From assembly GCA_016720425.1 (NCBI GenBank), contig JADKKQ010000008.1:62001-126000 (forward strand): a stretch of 64,000 bases of DNA, given 5' to 3'. This stretch comes from Betaproteobacteria bacterium. GTDB lineage: Bacteria; Pseudomonadota; Gammaproteobacteria; Burkholderiales; Casimicrobiaceae. The notes under the pieces were generated by a model. The model saw nothing but the letters and a program-made list of their open reading frames with translations, was not told the DNA's origin and made no database searches. Numbering within the stretch: position 1 is the first letter of the stretch; every line of letters begins with the position of its first letter. Made by a program: the position numbers and the translations under genes. Positions 44,994-52,669 of the stretch are shown here, in pieces.

Positions 44994-45212
44994 TGCGGCC
45001 AGGCGGCCGCCCGGCTGCGCACTCCGGTGCTCGGGGGGGGGGGGCCGGCACCCCGGTGCTCGCCCCTGGGGCGGCCCGGCGGGCCGGCTGGCGCCGGCGC
45101 CGGTAGTCCCGGCAAGGGGTGGGCGAGGGCCGGGGCGGGGAGGAGGGGGCGCGATCCGGGGAAGACGGTAACCCCTGCGGACGCCGGCCCCGGCACGTGG
45201 AGGAGGCGCCAG

Positions 45213-46433
45213 ATGATGTCCGGTCGGGAACGTCTGCCAACGCCCGCGGCGGTGTCCGCCGCGGGGGTCGCCCGCGTTCGCGTCAGCCCGCGGCACGTGC
45301 TGCCCGTCGCGCCGGCGCTCGAGCGCTGCGCGTCGCCGGACGTCGCCAGGATGCTGGAGCCGATGCTCGACGCGGTCGTGCGCCTCGCGGGGGCGAGCGC
45401 CGGCTCGGCGGCCGTCGTCGACGGCGGTGGGGAGGCCTGGCAACCGGTCGCTGCCGTGGGTGTGGCCGGCCGCCGGCCGCTGCAGAGCGCCGTCCTGTCC
45501 TGGTGCGAGACCTGTGCCGAGGGCCAGGATCCGCAGAGCGACTGCGTGCGCCGCGGCGTTGCGGGTGGCGCGGAGCGCTTCCCGGTCGACCGGCCCGGCA
45601 GCGTATGCCGGCACGTCACCGCGCTGCCGCTCACCTCGCGCGGGCGGCAGGTCGGGATGCTGCACCTCATGTTCGCCGAGGCGACCGAGTTGCCGGCGGC
45701 GATGTCGCCGCTGCTGCAGGCGATCGGCGACCTCCTCGGCGTCACGCTGGAGAACGCGCGCCTCGCGCGCGAGAACCTGCGCATCAGCCTGATGAGCGAG
45801 CGCCAGCTGATGGCCAACGAGGTGCACGACTCGCTCGCCCAGGGGCTCACGTTCATGCGCATGCGCATGAGCCTGCTGCGCGACGCGGTGCGGCATAAGG
45901 ACGAGCTGCGCGCGTTCAAGTACTGGGCCGACGTCGACGATGCGCTTGGCAACTCGCACCGGCGCCTGCGCGAGCTCATCACCTACTTCCGCAGCCAGAT
46001 GGACCCGCAGGGGCTCGTCCACGCGCTGCAGGCGACGGCGGAGACGTTCTTCGACCGCACCGGCGTGGCGATGGAGTTCGTGAACCGTACGGCGGACTGC
46101 TGCGTCGCGCCCGAGCGCGAGGTCGAGGTCTTCCACATCGTCCAGGAGGCGCTGGCGAACGTCGGCCGTCACGCCGAGGCGAAGAACGTCCGCGTGACGC
46201 TGGATCGGCACGGCGAGAACTTCGAGGTCGTCGTCGAGGACGACGGCGGCGGTTTCGCCGATGCCGGCGGCGCCGAGGCGGCCGACGCCGCAGGGCACTT
46301 CGGGCTCTCCATCATGCGCGAGCGCGCGCGCCGACTCGGCGGCGAGCTCGCGATCGACAGCGCGCCGGGCGCGGGAACGCGGGTCCGGCTTCACTTTCCG
46401 GCGGTGGACTTCCAGGACGGGGGCAGAGAATGA
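45213..46433 (+). CDS. NarX-type cytoplasmic GAF histidine kinase
   Basis: A 406-residue sensor kinase without membrane segments. Residues 40-185 form a GAF-like domain with four cysteines at 98, 101, 111 and 132 (WCETC, SDC, SVC). The HisKA_3 box NEVHDSLAQGLTFMRMRM has the phosphoryl-accepting His at 205. The ATPase part contains VEDDGGGF and GHFGLSIMRERARRLGG. The cysteine pattern suggests iron-sulfur or thiol-based redox sensing. A GGAGGAGG site precedes the ATG at 45213. The stop overlaps the regulator gene by four bases. It is divergent from soeABC, which it may control. Confidence 0.85.
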   Translation: MMSGRERLPTPAAVSAAGVARVRVSPRHVLPVAPALERCASPDVARMLEPMLDAVVRLAGASAGSAAVVDGGGEAWQPVAAVGVAGRRPLQSAVLSWCETCAEGQDPQSDCVRRGVAGGAERFPVDRPGSVCRHVTALPLTSRGRQVGMLHLMFAEATELPAAMSPLLQAIGDLLGVTLENARLARENLRISLMSERQLMANEVHDSLAQGLTFMRMRMSLLRDAVRHKDELRAFKYWADVDDALGNSHRRLRELITYFRSQMDPQGLVHALQATAETFFDRTGVAMEFVNRTADCCVAPEREVEVFHIVQEALANVGRHAEAKNVRVTLDRHGENFEVVVEDDGGGFADAGGAEAADAAGHFGLSIMRERARRLGGELAIDSAPGAGTRVRLHFPAVDFQDGGRE

Positions 46434-47104
46434 GCGACACCCTTCGGGTGGTACTGATCGACGATCACGGGCTGTGCCGGCGCGGCCTGGCGGAACTTCT
46501 CGAGGCGCGGGCGGGGATGAAGGTCCTCGGGACGACGGGCAATCCGGACGAGGCGGTGAGGCTGCTGCGCGAGCAGCGGCCCGACCTCGCGATCATGGAC
46601 CTGCGGATGGTGCCGGTCGACGGGCTGTCGCTGCTCGTCCGCCTGCGCGCCGAAGGCATCGACACGCCGATCGTGGTGCTGACGATGAGTGATTCGCAGG
46701 ACGACCTGGCGCGCGCGTTTCGCGCCGGGGTGCGTGGCTACCTGCTGAAGGACATGGATCCGGACGACGTCATCGAAGCGATCCGCCGCACCGCCCGGGG
46801 CGAGGTCGTGGTCGCGCCGATGATGGCGGCCAAGCTCGTCGACCTGCTGCTGCCCGGCGAGCGCGGCACCACCCGCGCCGACTACATGAAGCAACTCACC
46901 GAGCGCGAGCGGGAAATCCTCCAGTATCTGTCGCGCGGCAAGAGCAACAAGGCGATCGCGCAGGCGCTGTCGATCAGCCACGACACCGTCAAGCTGCACG
47001 TTCGTCACATTCTGTCCAAGCTCGGCCTCACCTCGCGGGTCGAGGCGGCGGTGTTCGCCGTCGAGCACCGGGCCGAGGCGGCGGGCCAGCGCGCGTCCGG
47101 CTAG
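46430..47104 (+). CDS. NarL-type response regulator
   Basis: A 224-residue response regulator. The receiver domain has the acidic pair DD at residues 11-12, the phosphorylated Asp at 57 (IMDLRM) and the conserved Lys in YLLKDM. The C-terminal helix-turn-helix is LuxR/NarL-type ([20 protein letters not shown] followed by [19 protein letters not shown]). It is phosphorylated by the kinase encoded just before it and should bind DNA as a dimer. Its stop overlaps that of cobA on the opposite strand by four bases, so there is no terminator between them. The target genes are not shown by sequence. Confidence 0.9.
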   Translation: MSDTLRVVLIDDHGLCRRGLAELLEARAGMKVLGTTGNPDEAVRLLREQRPDLAIMDLRMVPVDGLSLLVRLRAEGIDTPIVVLTMSDSQDDLARAFRAGVRGYLLKDMDPDDVIEAIRRTARGEVVVAPMMAAKLVDLLLPGERGTTRADYMKQLTEREREILQYLSRGKSNKAIAQALSISHDTVKLHVRHILSKLGLTSRVEAAVFAVEHRAEAAGQRASG

Positions 47105-47952
47105 GCGGCGTCCGGCGCGGAGCCGACCGGCGCGTCGGCGCCGGAGTCCGTGTCCGCGCCCCGGTACCAGTTGAGGCGCTCGCGCAGGCGCACCACGGTG
47201 CCGACGATCGTCAGCGTGGGGGGGCGCAGTTGCGCGGCCGCCGCGAGCGCGGGCAGCGTCGTCAGCGTGCCGGTGACGACCCGTTGCCGTACGGTGGTGC
47301 CCTGCTGGACCACGGCGATGGGGAGATCGGCCGGCGCGCCGTGGCGCACGAGCTCGGCGCACAGCGTCGACAGCCCGAGCAACCCCATGTAGACGACGAT
47401 CGTCTGCCGCGGCCGCGCCAGCGCGCTCCAGTCGAGGTCCATCGTGCCGTCCTTGAGGTGGCCGGTGACGAACAGGCAGGCCTGGGCGTGGTCGCGGTGC
47501 GTCAGCGGTATCCCGGCGTACGACGCGACGCCGAGCGCGGCGGTGATGCCCGGGACGACCTCGAACGGCACGCCCTCGGCGGCCAGCGTGTCGATCTCCT
47601 CGCCGCCGCGGCCGAAGATGAACGGGTCGCCGCCCTTGAGGCGGAGCACGCGCCTGCCGTCGCGCGCCAGACGGACCAGCAGCGCGTTGATCTCTTCCTG
47701 CGGCAGCGTGTGGTTGTCGCGCTCCTTGCCGACGTAGATGCGCTCGGCGGTTGCGGGGAGCAGCGCGAGGACCGCCGGCGACACCAGGTTGTCGTGCACC
47801 ACCACGTCGGCCTCCTGGAGCAGCCGGTAGGCGCGCAGCGTCAGGAGCTCGGGGTCGCCGGGGCCCGCGCCGACCAGGAACACGCGACCGCGCGCGGCGG
47901 CGCCGGGGGCGTCGGGTCGGGCGGGGTCGTGGCGGCGATCGGCGGTGGTCAC
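47101..47952 (-). CDS. cobA: Uroporphyrinogen-III C-methyltransferase
   Basis: A 283-residue SAM-dependent methyltransferase that makes precorrin-2, the first step towards siroheme. Motifs are [37 protein letters not shown] and [20 protein letters not shown]. It lacks the CysG oxidase/ferrochelatase part, so later steps need other genes. Siroheme is the cofactor of DsrAB, which explains its place at the end of the dsr cluster; in Allochromatium other late genes occupy this position. The N-terminal 20 residues are not conserved. It ends four bases into the regulator gene on the opposite strand. Confidence 0.92.
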   Translation of the reverse strand: MTTADRRHDPARPDAPGAAARGRVFLVGAGPGDPELLTLRAYRLLQEADVVVHDNLVSPAVLALLPATAERIYVGKERDNHTLPQEEINALLVRLARDGRRVLRLKGGDPFIFGRGGEEIDTLAAEGVPFEVVPGITAALGVASYAGIPLTHRDHAQACLFVTGHLKDGTMDLDWSALARPRQTIVVYMGLLGLSTLCAELVRHGAPADLPIAVVQQGTTVRQRVVTGTLTTLPALAAAAQLRPPTLTIVGTVVRLRERLNWYRGADTDSGADAPVGSAPDAA

Positions 47953-47991
47953 GGCGGCTCGGTGGGCGGTCGGTCGCGGCGCGCGCGGGGC

Positions 47992-48342
47992 TCAGCCGCC
48001 GGCGCAGCCGCAGCCGCCGGTGCCGGTGCCGCAGCCCGCGGGCGGCGGCGCCGGAGCGTCGTTGGGGTTGATGAAGATGAAGCGGAAATCGCCGGCCTCG
48101 TATTCGACGTAGTCGAGCGTCATGCCGGTCAGCAGGTCGCGCTCTCCCGTGGCGACGACCAGGTCGATGCCCTCGGACGCGACGCGCAGGTCCTGCCCGC
48201 GGACCTCGTCGAAGCCCATCGCGTAGTGCAGCGAGCCGTCGGCATCGCGCCGTGCGGCGATGCGCAGCGCCAGCCCTTCGGCGTCGGAGGCGATCGCAGC
48301 GGCACGGATCTGCTGTGCGGCGGTAGGGGTGACGGTGATCAT
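47992..48342 (-). CDS. dsrR: IscA-like protein DsrR
   Basis: A 116-residue HesB/IscA-like protein. The core (ITVTPTAAQQIRAAA, LRIAARRDADGSLHYAMGF, GMTLDYVEYEAGDFRFIFIN) is an A-type fold. The cysteine normally near residue 35 is missing; cysteines at 104, 111 and 113 sit in a glycine-rich tail. Missing cysteines in the core are known for DsrR of Allochromatium, where the protein influences dsr expression after transcription. It lies downstream of dsrN in this cluster, the usual place for dsrR. Classical iron-sulfur assembly is less likely but not excluded. Confidence 0.85.
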   Translation of the reverse strand: MITVTPTAAQQIRAAAIASDAEGLALRIAARRDADGSLHYAMGFDEVRGQDLRVASEGIDLVVATGERDLLTGMTLDYVEYEAGDFRFIFINPNDAPAPPPAGCGTGTGGCGCAGG

Positions 48343-48377
48343 GACGGCCTCATTCTACGGGATTCGTGCACACCTTC

Positions 48378-48740
48378 TCAGTGCTCGCCCTTGGTGCGCA
48401 AGAGCCCGGCCAGGCGATTGCCCTGCTTCTGCGGCCCGCCGCGCGGGAACATCTCGTGCAACGCGTGGTTGGACCCGCGCTCCGGTCCCCAGAGGGCGCT
48501 GAAGTGGCGGATCATCACCCGCACCTGCGCCTGCACGCCGTTTTCGAAATAGAAGTCGCGCAGGAAGTGGATGACTTCCCAGTGTGCCGGCGTGAGTTCG
48601 AGCCCTTCCTGCCGGGCCAGCGCCTGCGCGAAGGCCTCGGACCACTGCTCGACGTGCAGCAGATACCCCTCGGTGTCGGTCTCCACCGCCTTGCCCTCGA
48701 CCTCGAGGCGCCGCGTGCCGTGCCAGGATTTCGCGCTCAC
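48378..48740 (-). CDS. DsrC/TusE paralogue without C-terminal cysteine
   Basis: A 120-residue DsrC/TusE family protein. The core matches DsrC: RLEVEGKAVETDTEGYLLHV, LTPAHWEVIHFLRDFYFENG and VRVMIRHFSALWGPERG. The tail is GGPQKQGNRLAGLLRTKGEH, so both sulfur-carrying cysteines of DsrC are missing. Cysteine-free members of the family are described as regulatory-type (Rsp) proteins; sulfur transfer is ruled out by the missing residues. I chose a GTG start at 48740, 16 bases after the dsrN stop, with AAGG about 8 bases upstream. It lies within the dsr operon between dsrN and dsrR. Confidence 0.75.
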   Translation of the reverse strand: MSAKSWHGTRRLEVEGKAVETDTEGYLLHVEQWSEAFAQALARQEGLELTPAHWEVIHFLRDFYFENGVQAQVRVMIRHFSALWGPERGSNHALHEMFPRGGPQKQGNRLAGLLRTKGEH

Positions 48741-48756
48741 TCGTCGTACCTTGTCT

Positions 48757-50223
48757 TCAGAGGACCATCGCCTCGCGTCCGCGCTGCGATGGCAGCCAGA
48801 CGACGTTGTCGCTGCGCTGGCGACGGTAGTCGGACGCACGGACGTGCGCGACGAAGCGGGCGGCCCAGTCGTTGCCGCCGGCGCTGCGCAGGTGCGCGTA
48901 CGACCCGAGCACGCTGCCGGCCACGATGCCGTCGCGCTTGCCGTCGACGCCGTGTCCGCGCCTGACCGTGTAGGCGTAACGGGCATCGGCCGGCAGGTTC
49001 TCGAGGCTCGAGTAGTGGAACTCGTGGGCGCGGACGCTGGCGCCCGCGTCGCCCGTCGCCGGCCAGGGAAAGTCCGCGGTGCGCTCGAGTTCGACGTAGC
49101 CGCGGCCGACCGGGCGCTCGTGCATCACCACGTCGCCGGGAATCGCGCCGACCATCCGGTAGCTGCGTCCGCCGATGGCCAGCGACCGTGCGAGATACAT
49201 GAGCCCGCCGCATTCGGCGTAGACGGGAAGGCCGGCGTCGATCGCCGCCTTGAGGCGGGTGCGCAGCGTGACGTTGGCCTCGAGTTCGGCCGCCAGCATT
49301 TCCGGGAAACCGCCGCCGATGAACAGGCCGTCGATGCCCGGAAGCTGGGTGTCCTGCAGCGTGTCCAGCCGCACCAGCGTGGCGCCGGCGGCACGGAGCG
49401 CGTCGAGATCGTCGGCGTAGTAGAAGCCGAAGGCGCGATCCTGGGCGACGCCGATGCGCACCGTCTCGGCCGGCGAGGGGAGCGCCGCGTCGATCGGGTC
49501 CCCCGGCACGGCGATCGGCGGCACGGCGGCGGCGATGCGCAGCAGCGCGTCGACGTCGACCGCGCCCGCGACGATCCGGCCCATCGTCTCGACCCGCCGC
49601 GCCGCGTCGTCGGCTTCGTTGCTCGGCATCAGCCCGAGGTGGCGCTCGGCGATCGACAGCTGCGGATCGCACTGCACCGCGCCGACGACCGGAACGTCGG
49701 TGTAGTGCTCGATGACCTGCCGCAACTTCGCCTCGTGGCGGCTGCCGCCCAGTTGGTTGAGGACGACGCCGGCGATGTTCACGTCGCGGTCGAAGGCCTG
49801 GTAGCCGAGGATCAGCGGCGCGATGCCGCGCGTCATCCCGCGGGCGTCGATGACCAGCACGACGGGCAGGCCCAGCGTCTTGGCGACCGCGGCGTTGCTG
49901 TTGCTGCCGTCGAGCGCCAGGCCATCGAAGAGGCCCTTGTTGCCTTCGACCAGCGCGAGGTCGGTGGCCGCCGCGTGCCGGCGGAAGCTGCCGCGGAGCT
50001 CGGCCGGGTCGGACAGCCAGGGATCGAGATTGCGGCAGCGGCGACCGCAGGCGACGGAAAGCCACAGCGGGTCGATGTAGTCGGGCCCCTTCTTGAACGG
50101 CTGCACCTGCAGTCCGCGCGCGCGCAGTGCGGCGCCGAGACCGACGGCGATCGTCGTCTTGCCGGACGACTTGTGGGCGGCGGAGACGAGCAGGCGGTGG
50201 GGGGAGGGCGTGCGCCGGGGCAT
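48757..50223 (-). CDS. dsrN: Siroheme amidase-type protein DsrN
   Basis: A 488-residue protein of the cobyrinic acid a,c-diamide synthase (CbiA) family. The N-terminal ATPase part has SAAHKSSGKTTIAVGLGAAL and FKKGPDYIDPLWL. The C-terminal glutaminase part has IGGGFPEMLAAELEAN and the nucleophile Cys in VYAECGGLMYLARSL. In sulfur oxidisers DsrN converts siroheme to siroamide for DsrAB. The ATG at 50223 lies five bases after the dsrP stop. The reading frame continues open upstream through dsrP, but that is a shadow of GC-rich sequence. The next gene begins 16 bases after the stop. Confidence 0.93.
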   Translation of the reverse strand: MPRRTPSPHRLLVSAAHKSSGKTTIAVGLGAALRARGLQVQPFKKGPDYIDPLWLSVACGRRCRNLDPWLSDPAELRGSFRRHAAATDLALVEGNKGLFDGLALDGSNSNAAVAKTLGLPVVLVIDARGMTRGIAPLILGYQAFDRDVNIAGVVLNQLGGSRHEAKLRQVIEHYTDVPVVGAVQCDPQLSIAERHLGLMPSNEADDAARRVETMGRIVAGAVDVDALLRIAAAVPPIAVPGDPIDAALPSPAETVRIGVAQDRAFGFYYADDLDALRAAGATLVRLDTLQDTQLPGIDGLFIGGGFPEMLAAELEANVTLRTRLKAAIDAGLPVYAECGGLMYLARSLAIGGRSYRMVGAIPGDVVMHERPVGRGYVELERTADFPWPATGDAGASVRAHEFHYSSLENLPADARYAYTVRRGHGVDGKRDGIVAGSVLGSYAHLRSAGGNDWAARFVAHVRASDYRRQRSDNVVWLPSQRGREAMVL

Positions 50224-50228
50224 CGTGG

Positions 50229-51437
50229 CTACTTGGCGGCGGCGGTGACGGCGGCAGGCGTGGTGGGGGCGGGTTCGGCGGGGGGCAGGAAGGGCAGGAC
50301 GCGGACGCCGACGAGGGTGACGAGGAAGGCGGCGCCGAGGCCGCCGAGGCCGAGCAGCAGTTCCGGCAGGCGGGGGGTGTAGGTGGCGATGGCGCCGTCG
50401 GCGAAGCTGCTGCGGACGGCGTAGCCGGGGAAGATGTCGAGCGGCCAGGCCTGGCCGCCGATGATGAAGGCGTACAGCCAGGCGAAGGCGCCGGCGAGGG
50501 TGAGCAGGGCGGCGGCGAGCAGCGCGCGCGGGCCGCCGGCGCGGGGATGGAAGAGCAGCAGCAGCGGCAGCAGGCCGCCGAGGGCGACGTAGCCGAGCCA
50601 GAACAGCAGCGGGTAGGGGCCGCCGTCCTGCAGCAGGAAGCGCTCCAGCGCCAGCTGGCGGGCGAAGTAGGCGCTGGTGAGGTGCTGCACGGCGGTGAGC
50701 AACAGGCCGCCGGCGAGGAACAGCCCGAGCAGGCGGCGCAGGCGGCGGCAGAGGTCCGGCGGCAGCGGGCGGTGGTTCCAGGCGTCCAGCGCCGCCTGCG
50801 CCAGCAGGAACACCGCCAGCCCCCAGGACAGCGACAGCACGATGAACAGCGGCGCCAGCAGCGCGGTGCCGTAGGCGCTGCGGGCGACCAGGAAGGCGAA
50901 GATCGAGCCGGTGCCGGTGGTGAGCACCAGCCGCCAGACGAACGCGGCCAGGCCGAGCGCGCCGGCATAGGGCTGCCACCGGCGCTCCAGCAGCGTCCAC
51001 AGGTAGCCGGCGACCAGGGCGAACATGCCGGAGTAGAGCAGGACGTTCCAGGCGAACACCGAGGTGAAGTTGTAGTGCGTCGCCGCCACCACCAGCCGCT
51101 CCGGCCGGCCGAGGTCGAGCAGCAGCACCAGCAGCCCGCCCAGCAGCAGCGCCAGGCAGAGCAGGCCCGACAGCGGCGCCCAGGGCTTGTACGCCGCCTG
51201 CCCGAACACCGAGCCGATCGAGGCCACGTTGAGCACCCCGGAGGCGGCGACGATCAGGAAGATCGCGAACACGTGCGGCAGGCCCCAGACGATCTGGTTG
51301 TTCATGCCGGTGATGACGTGGCCCTCGACCTCCATCGCGTGCGCGGCCAGCAGGCCGACCAGCGTCAGCAGCGCGCCGGCGGCGACCAGCAGCCAGAACC
51401 AGGGGCTGTCGCGGCGGGCGTAGGCGCTGCGGTCCAT
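50229..51437 (-). CDS. dsrP: DsrP, NrfD-type membrane subunit
   Basis: A 402-residue integral membrane protein of the NrfD family with about ten spans. Recognisable parts are DSPWFWLLVAAGALLTLVG, HVITGMNNQIVWGLPHVFAI and LDLGRPERLVVAATHYNF. In the DsrMKJOP complex DsrP exchanges electrons with the quinone pool and pairs with DsrO. The length fits DsrP. The start at 51437 follows the dsrO stop by two bases. No heme or iron-sulfur motifs occur, as expected. Confidence 0.92.
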   Translation of the reverse strand: MDRSAYARRDSPWFWLLVAAGALLTLVGLLAAHAMEVEGHVITGMNNQIVWGLPHVFAIFLIVAASGVLNVASIGSVFGQAAYKPWAPLSGLLCLALLLGGLLVLLLDLGRPERLVVAATHYNFTSVFAWNVLLYSGMFALVAGYLWTLLERRWQPYAGALGLAAFVWRLVLTTGTGSIFAFLVARSAYGTALLAPLFIVLSLSWGLAVFLLAQAALDAWNHRPLPPDLCRRLRRLLGLFLAGGLLLTAVQHLTSAYFARQLALERFLLQDGGPYPLLFWLGYVALGGLLPLLLLFHPRAGGPRALLAAALLTLAGAFAWLYAFIIGGQAWPLDIFPGYAVRSSFADGAIATYTPRLPELLLGLGGLGAAFLVTLVGVRVLPFLPPAEPAPTTPAAVTAAAK

Positions 51438-51439
51438 GG

Positions 51440-52170
51440 TCAGAGCCCCTGGTAGCGCACGGCCGGTGCCAGCTGCAGGTCGGCGCGCAGCGCGGTGCCG
51501 AGGCCTCGCGGGCGACCCGCTGCGCCAGCGCGCTGGCCGGATCGTTGAGGTCGCCGAACAGCAGCGCCTGGTGCCCGGCGGCGGCACAGGCCTCGACGCA
51601 GGCCGGCGTGCCGCCGCGGTCGAGGCGGTGGACGCAGAGCGTGCAGGACTCGACGCAGCCGCGACCGCGCGGCACCTCCGGCCGCGGGTCGCGCACCGGC
51701 TCGTGCACGAACGAGCGCGCCTTGTACGGGCAGGCCATCATGCAGTAGCGGCAGCCGATGCAGGTGTGGCGATCGACCAGCACGATGCCGTCGGCGCGCT
51801 GGAACGAGGCCCCGGTGGGACAGACGTCGACGCAGGGCGGGTGGGCGCAGTGCTGGCACATCACCGGCGCCGCCAGCGTGCGCCCGGAGCGCCGGTCCTG
51901 CAGCTCGACCTTGCGGATCCACTGCGGCGCGGTCGGGCCGCGGCCGTCCGGCAGCCCGTTCTCCTTGGCGCAGGCGACCACGCAGGCGGTGCAGTCGGGC
52001 GCGCATTTCGTGGCGTCGACCAGCATCCCCCAGCGGACCTGCCCCGACGCCGGCTGCTCGGGCGCCCGGCCGTGGGCCAGCGTGAACAGCCGCACCCCCG
52101 GCGCCAGGGCGAGGCCGGCCATCCCCGCCGCCGCCCAGCCGAGCAGCTGCCGCCGCGCCGGGTCGAGGTC
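51440..52170 (-). CDS. dsrO: DsrO, Tat-type ferredoxin; frameshifted, no clear start
   Basis: A periplasmic four-cluster ferredoxin of DsrMKJOP. The twin-arginine-like region DPARRQLLGWAAAGMAGLAL begins at about 52164. Cluster motifs are CAPDCTACVVACAKE, CQHCAHPPCVDVCPTGA, CIGCRYCMMACPYKA and CVESCTLCVHRL. Two defects are seen. Near 51500-51510 the frame must shift by one base to reach the natural end (ADLQLAPAVRYQGL, stop at 51440). At the 5' end no ATG, GTG or TTG is in frame before the signal; instead an interspersed element lies between the dsrJ stop and the first codons, and its own ATG at 52240 is in another frame. Sequencing errors may cause both. Confidence 0.8.
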
Positions 52171-52173
52171 GCT

Positions 52174-52239
52174 GGGACGACCTGCGTGCGGCGCACTCCG
52201 GCCTCCGGCATTCGCGCTCGGGGCGGCCCGTCGCGCTCA
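52174..52239 (-). repeat. Stop-codon-linked interspersed element, copy C
   Basis: On the minus strand the element starts at the dsrJ stop (TGAGCGCGACGGGCCGCC) and continues CGAGCGCGAATGCCGGAG, then GCACGCAGGTCGTCCC. It is a somewhat diverged copy of the elements at 25619 and 28807 and occupies the place where the dsrO start should be. Confidence 0.62.
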
Positions 52240-52665
52240 TCGCCGCGCTCCCGCAGCGGCGACGCCCGCTGCCGGCTGCGTCGCGTGGCAGTCGAAGCAG
52301 TCGAGCTGCACCGCCACGTAGCGGTGACAGCCGGCGCAGAAGCCGTCGCGCCCGGCGGCGTTGCGCCCGACCACGCTGCGCGTCTCCGGATCGGCGTGGC
52401 AGTCGACGCACCCGGCCAGGCTGTGCCGGGTGGTGCGGATGCCCTCGCGCACCGTGCGGTCGCGGTGGTGGCGCAGCAGGTCCATGTGGTTGCGGCGCAT
52501 GTAGCCGGTCTCCTCGACGCAGCGTGCCGCCGCCGCGCCCGCCGCCGGCGGCGCGTCGGCGGCAACGGCGCCACCGGCGAGCGCGCACCCGGCCAGCGCC
52601 AGCGCCGCCGCGGCCCGGGCCAGGCGCCGCGCGAGCGCCGCGCAGCGGGAACGCGTCGCCGTCAT
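52237..52665 (-). CDS. dsrJ: DsrJ, triheme cytochrome c
   Basis: A 142-residue exported cytochrome with three heme-binding motifs: CVDCH, CAGCH and CFDCH in the C-terminal 60 residues. The N-terminus is basic then hydrophobic (AAALALAGCALAGGAVAAD), serving as a signal or membrane anchor; the LAGC element looks like a lipobox, which is unusual. A conserved Cys in AARCVEETGYMRRNHMDLL corresponds to the unusual heme ligand region of DsrJ. The protein is the periplasmic heme subunit of DsrMKJOP. It starts four bases after dsrL stops. Confidence 0.9.
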   Translation of the reverse strand: MTATRSRCAALARRLARAAAALALAGCALAGGAVAADAPPAAGAAAARCVEETGYMRRNHMDLLRHHRDRTVREGIRTTRHSLAGCVDCHADPETRSVVGRNAAGRDGFCAGCHRYVAVQLDCFDCHATQPAAGVAAAGARR

Positions 52666-52669
52666 GACG

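Noticed and set aside
41907..46394. A 1495-residue minus-strand frame across soeA and the sensor kinase
   Set aside because: It includes soeA in the wrong frame and the antisense of the kinase; the true soeA frame has all cofactor motifs.
48757..52122. A continuous 1121-residue frame that would fuse DsrO to DsrN
   Set aside because: The middle part is dsrP read in the wrong frame and is rich in Arg, Pro and Ala. DsrO, DsrP and DsrN are each recognisable in their own frames, so the open frame is a GC-rich shadow plus the dsrO frameshift.
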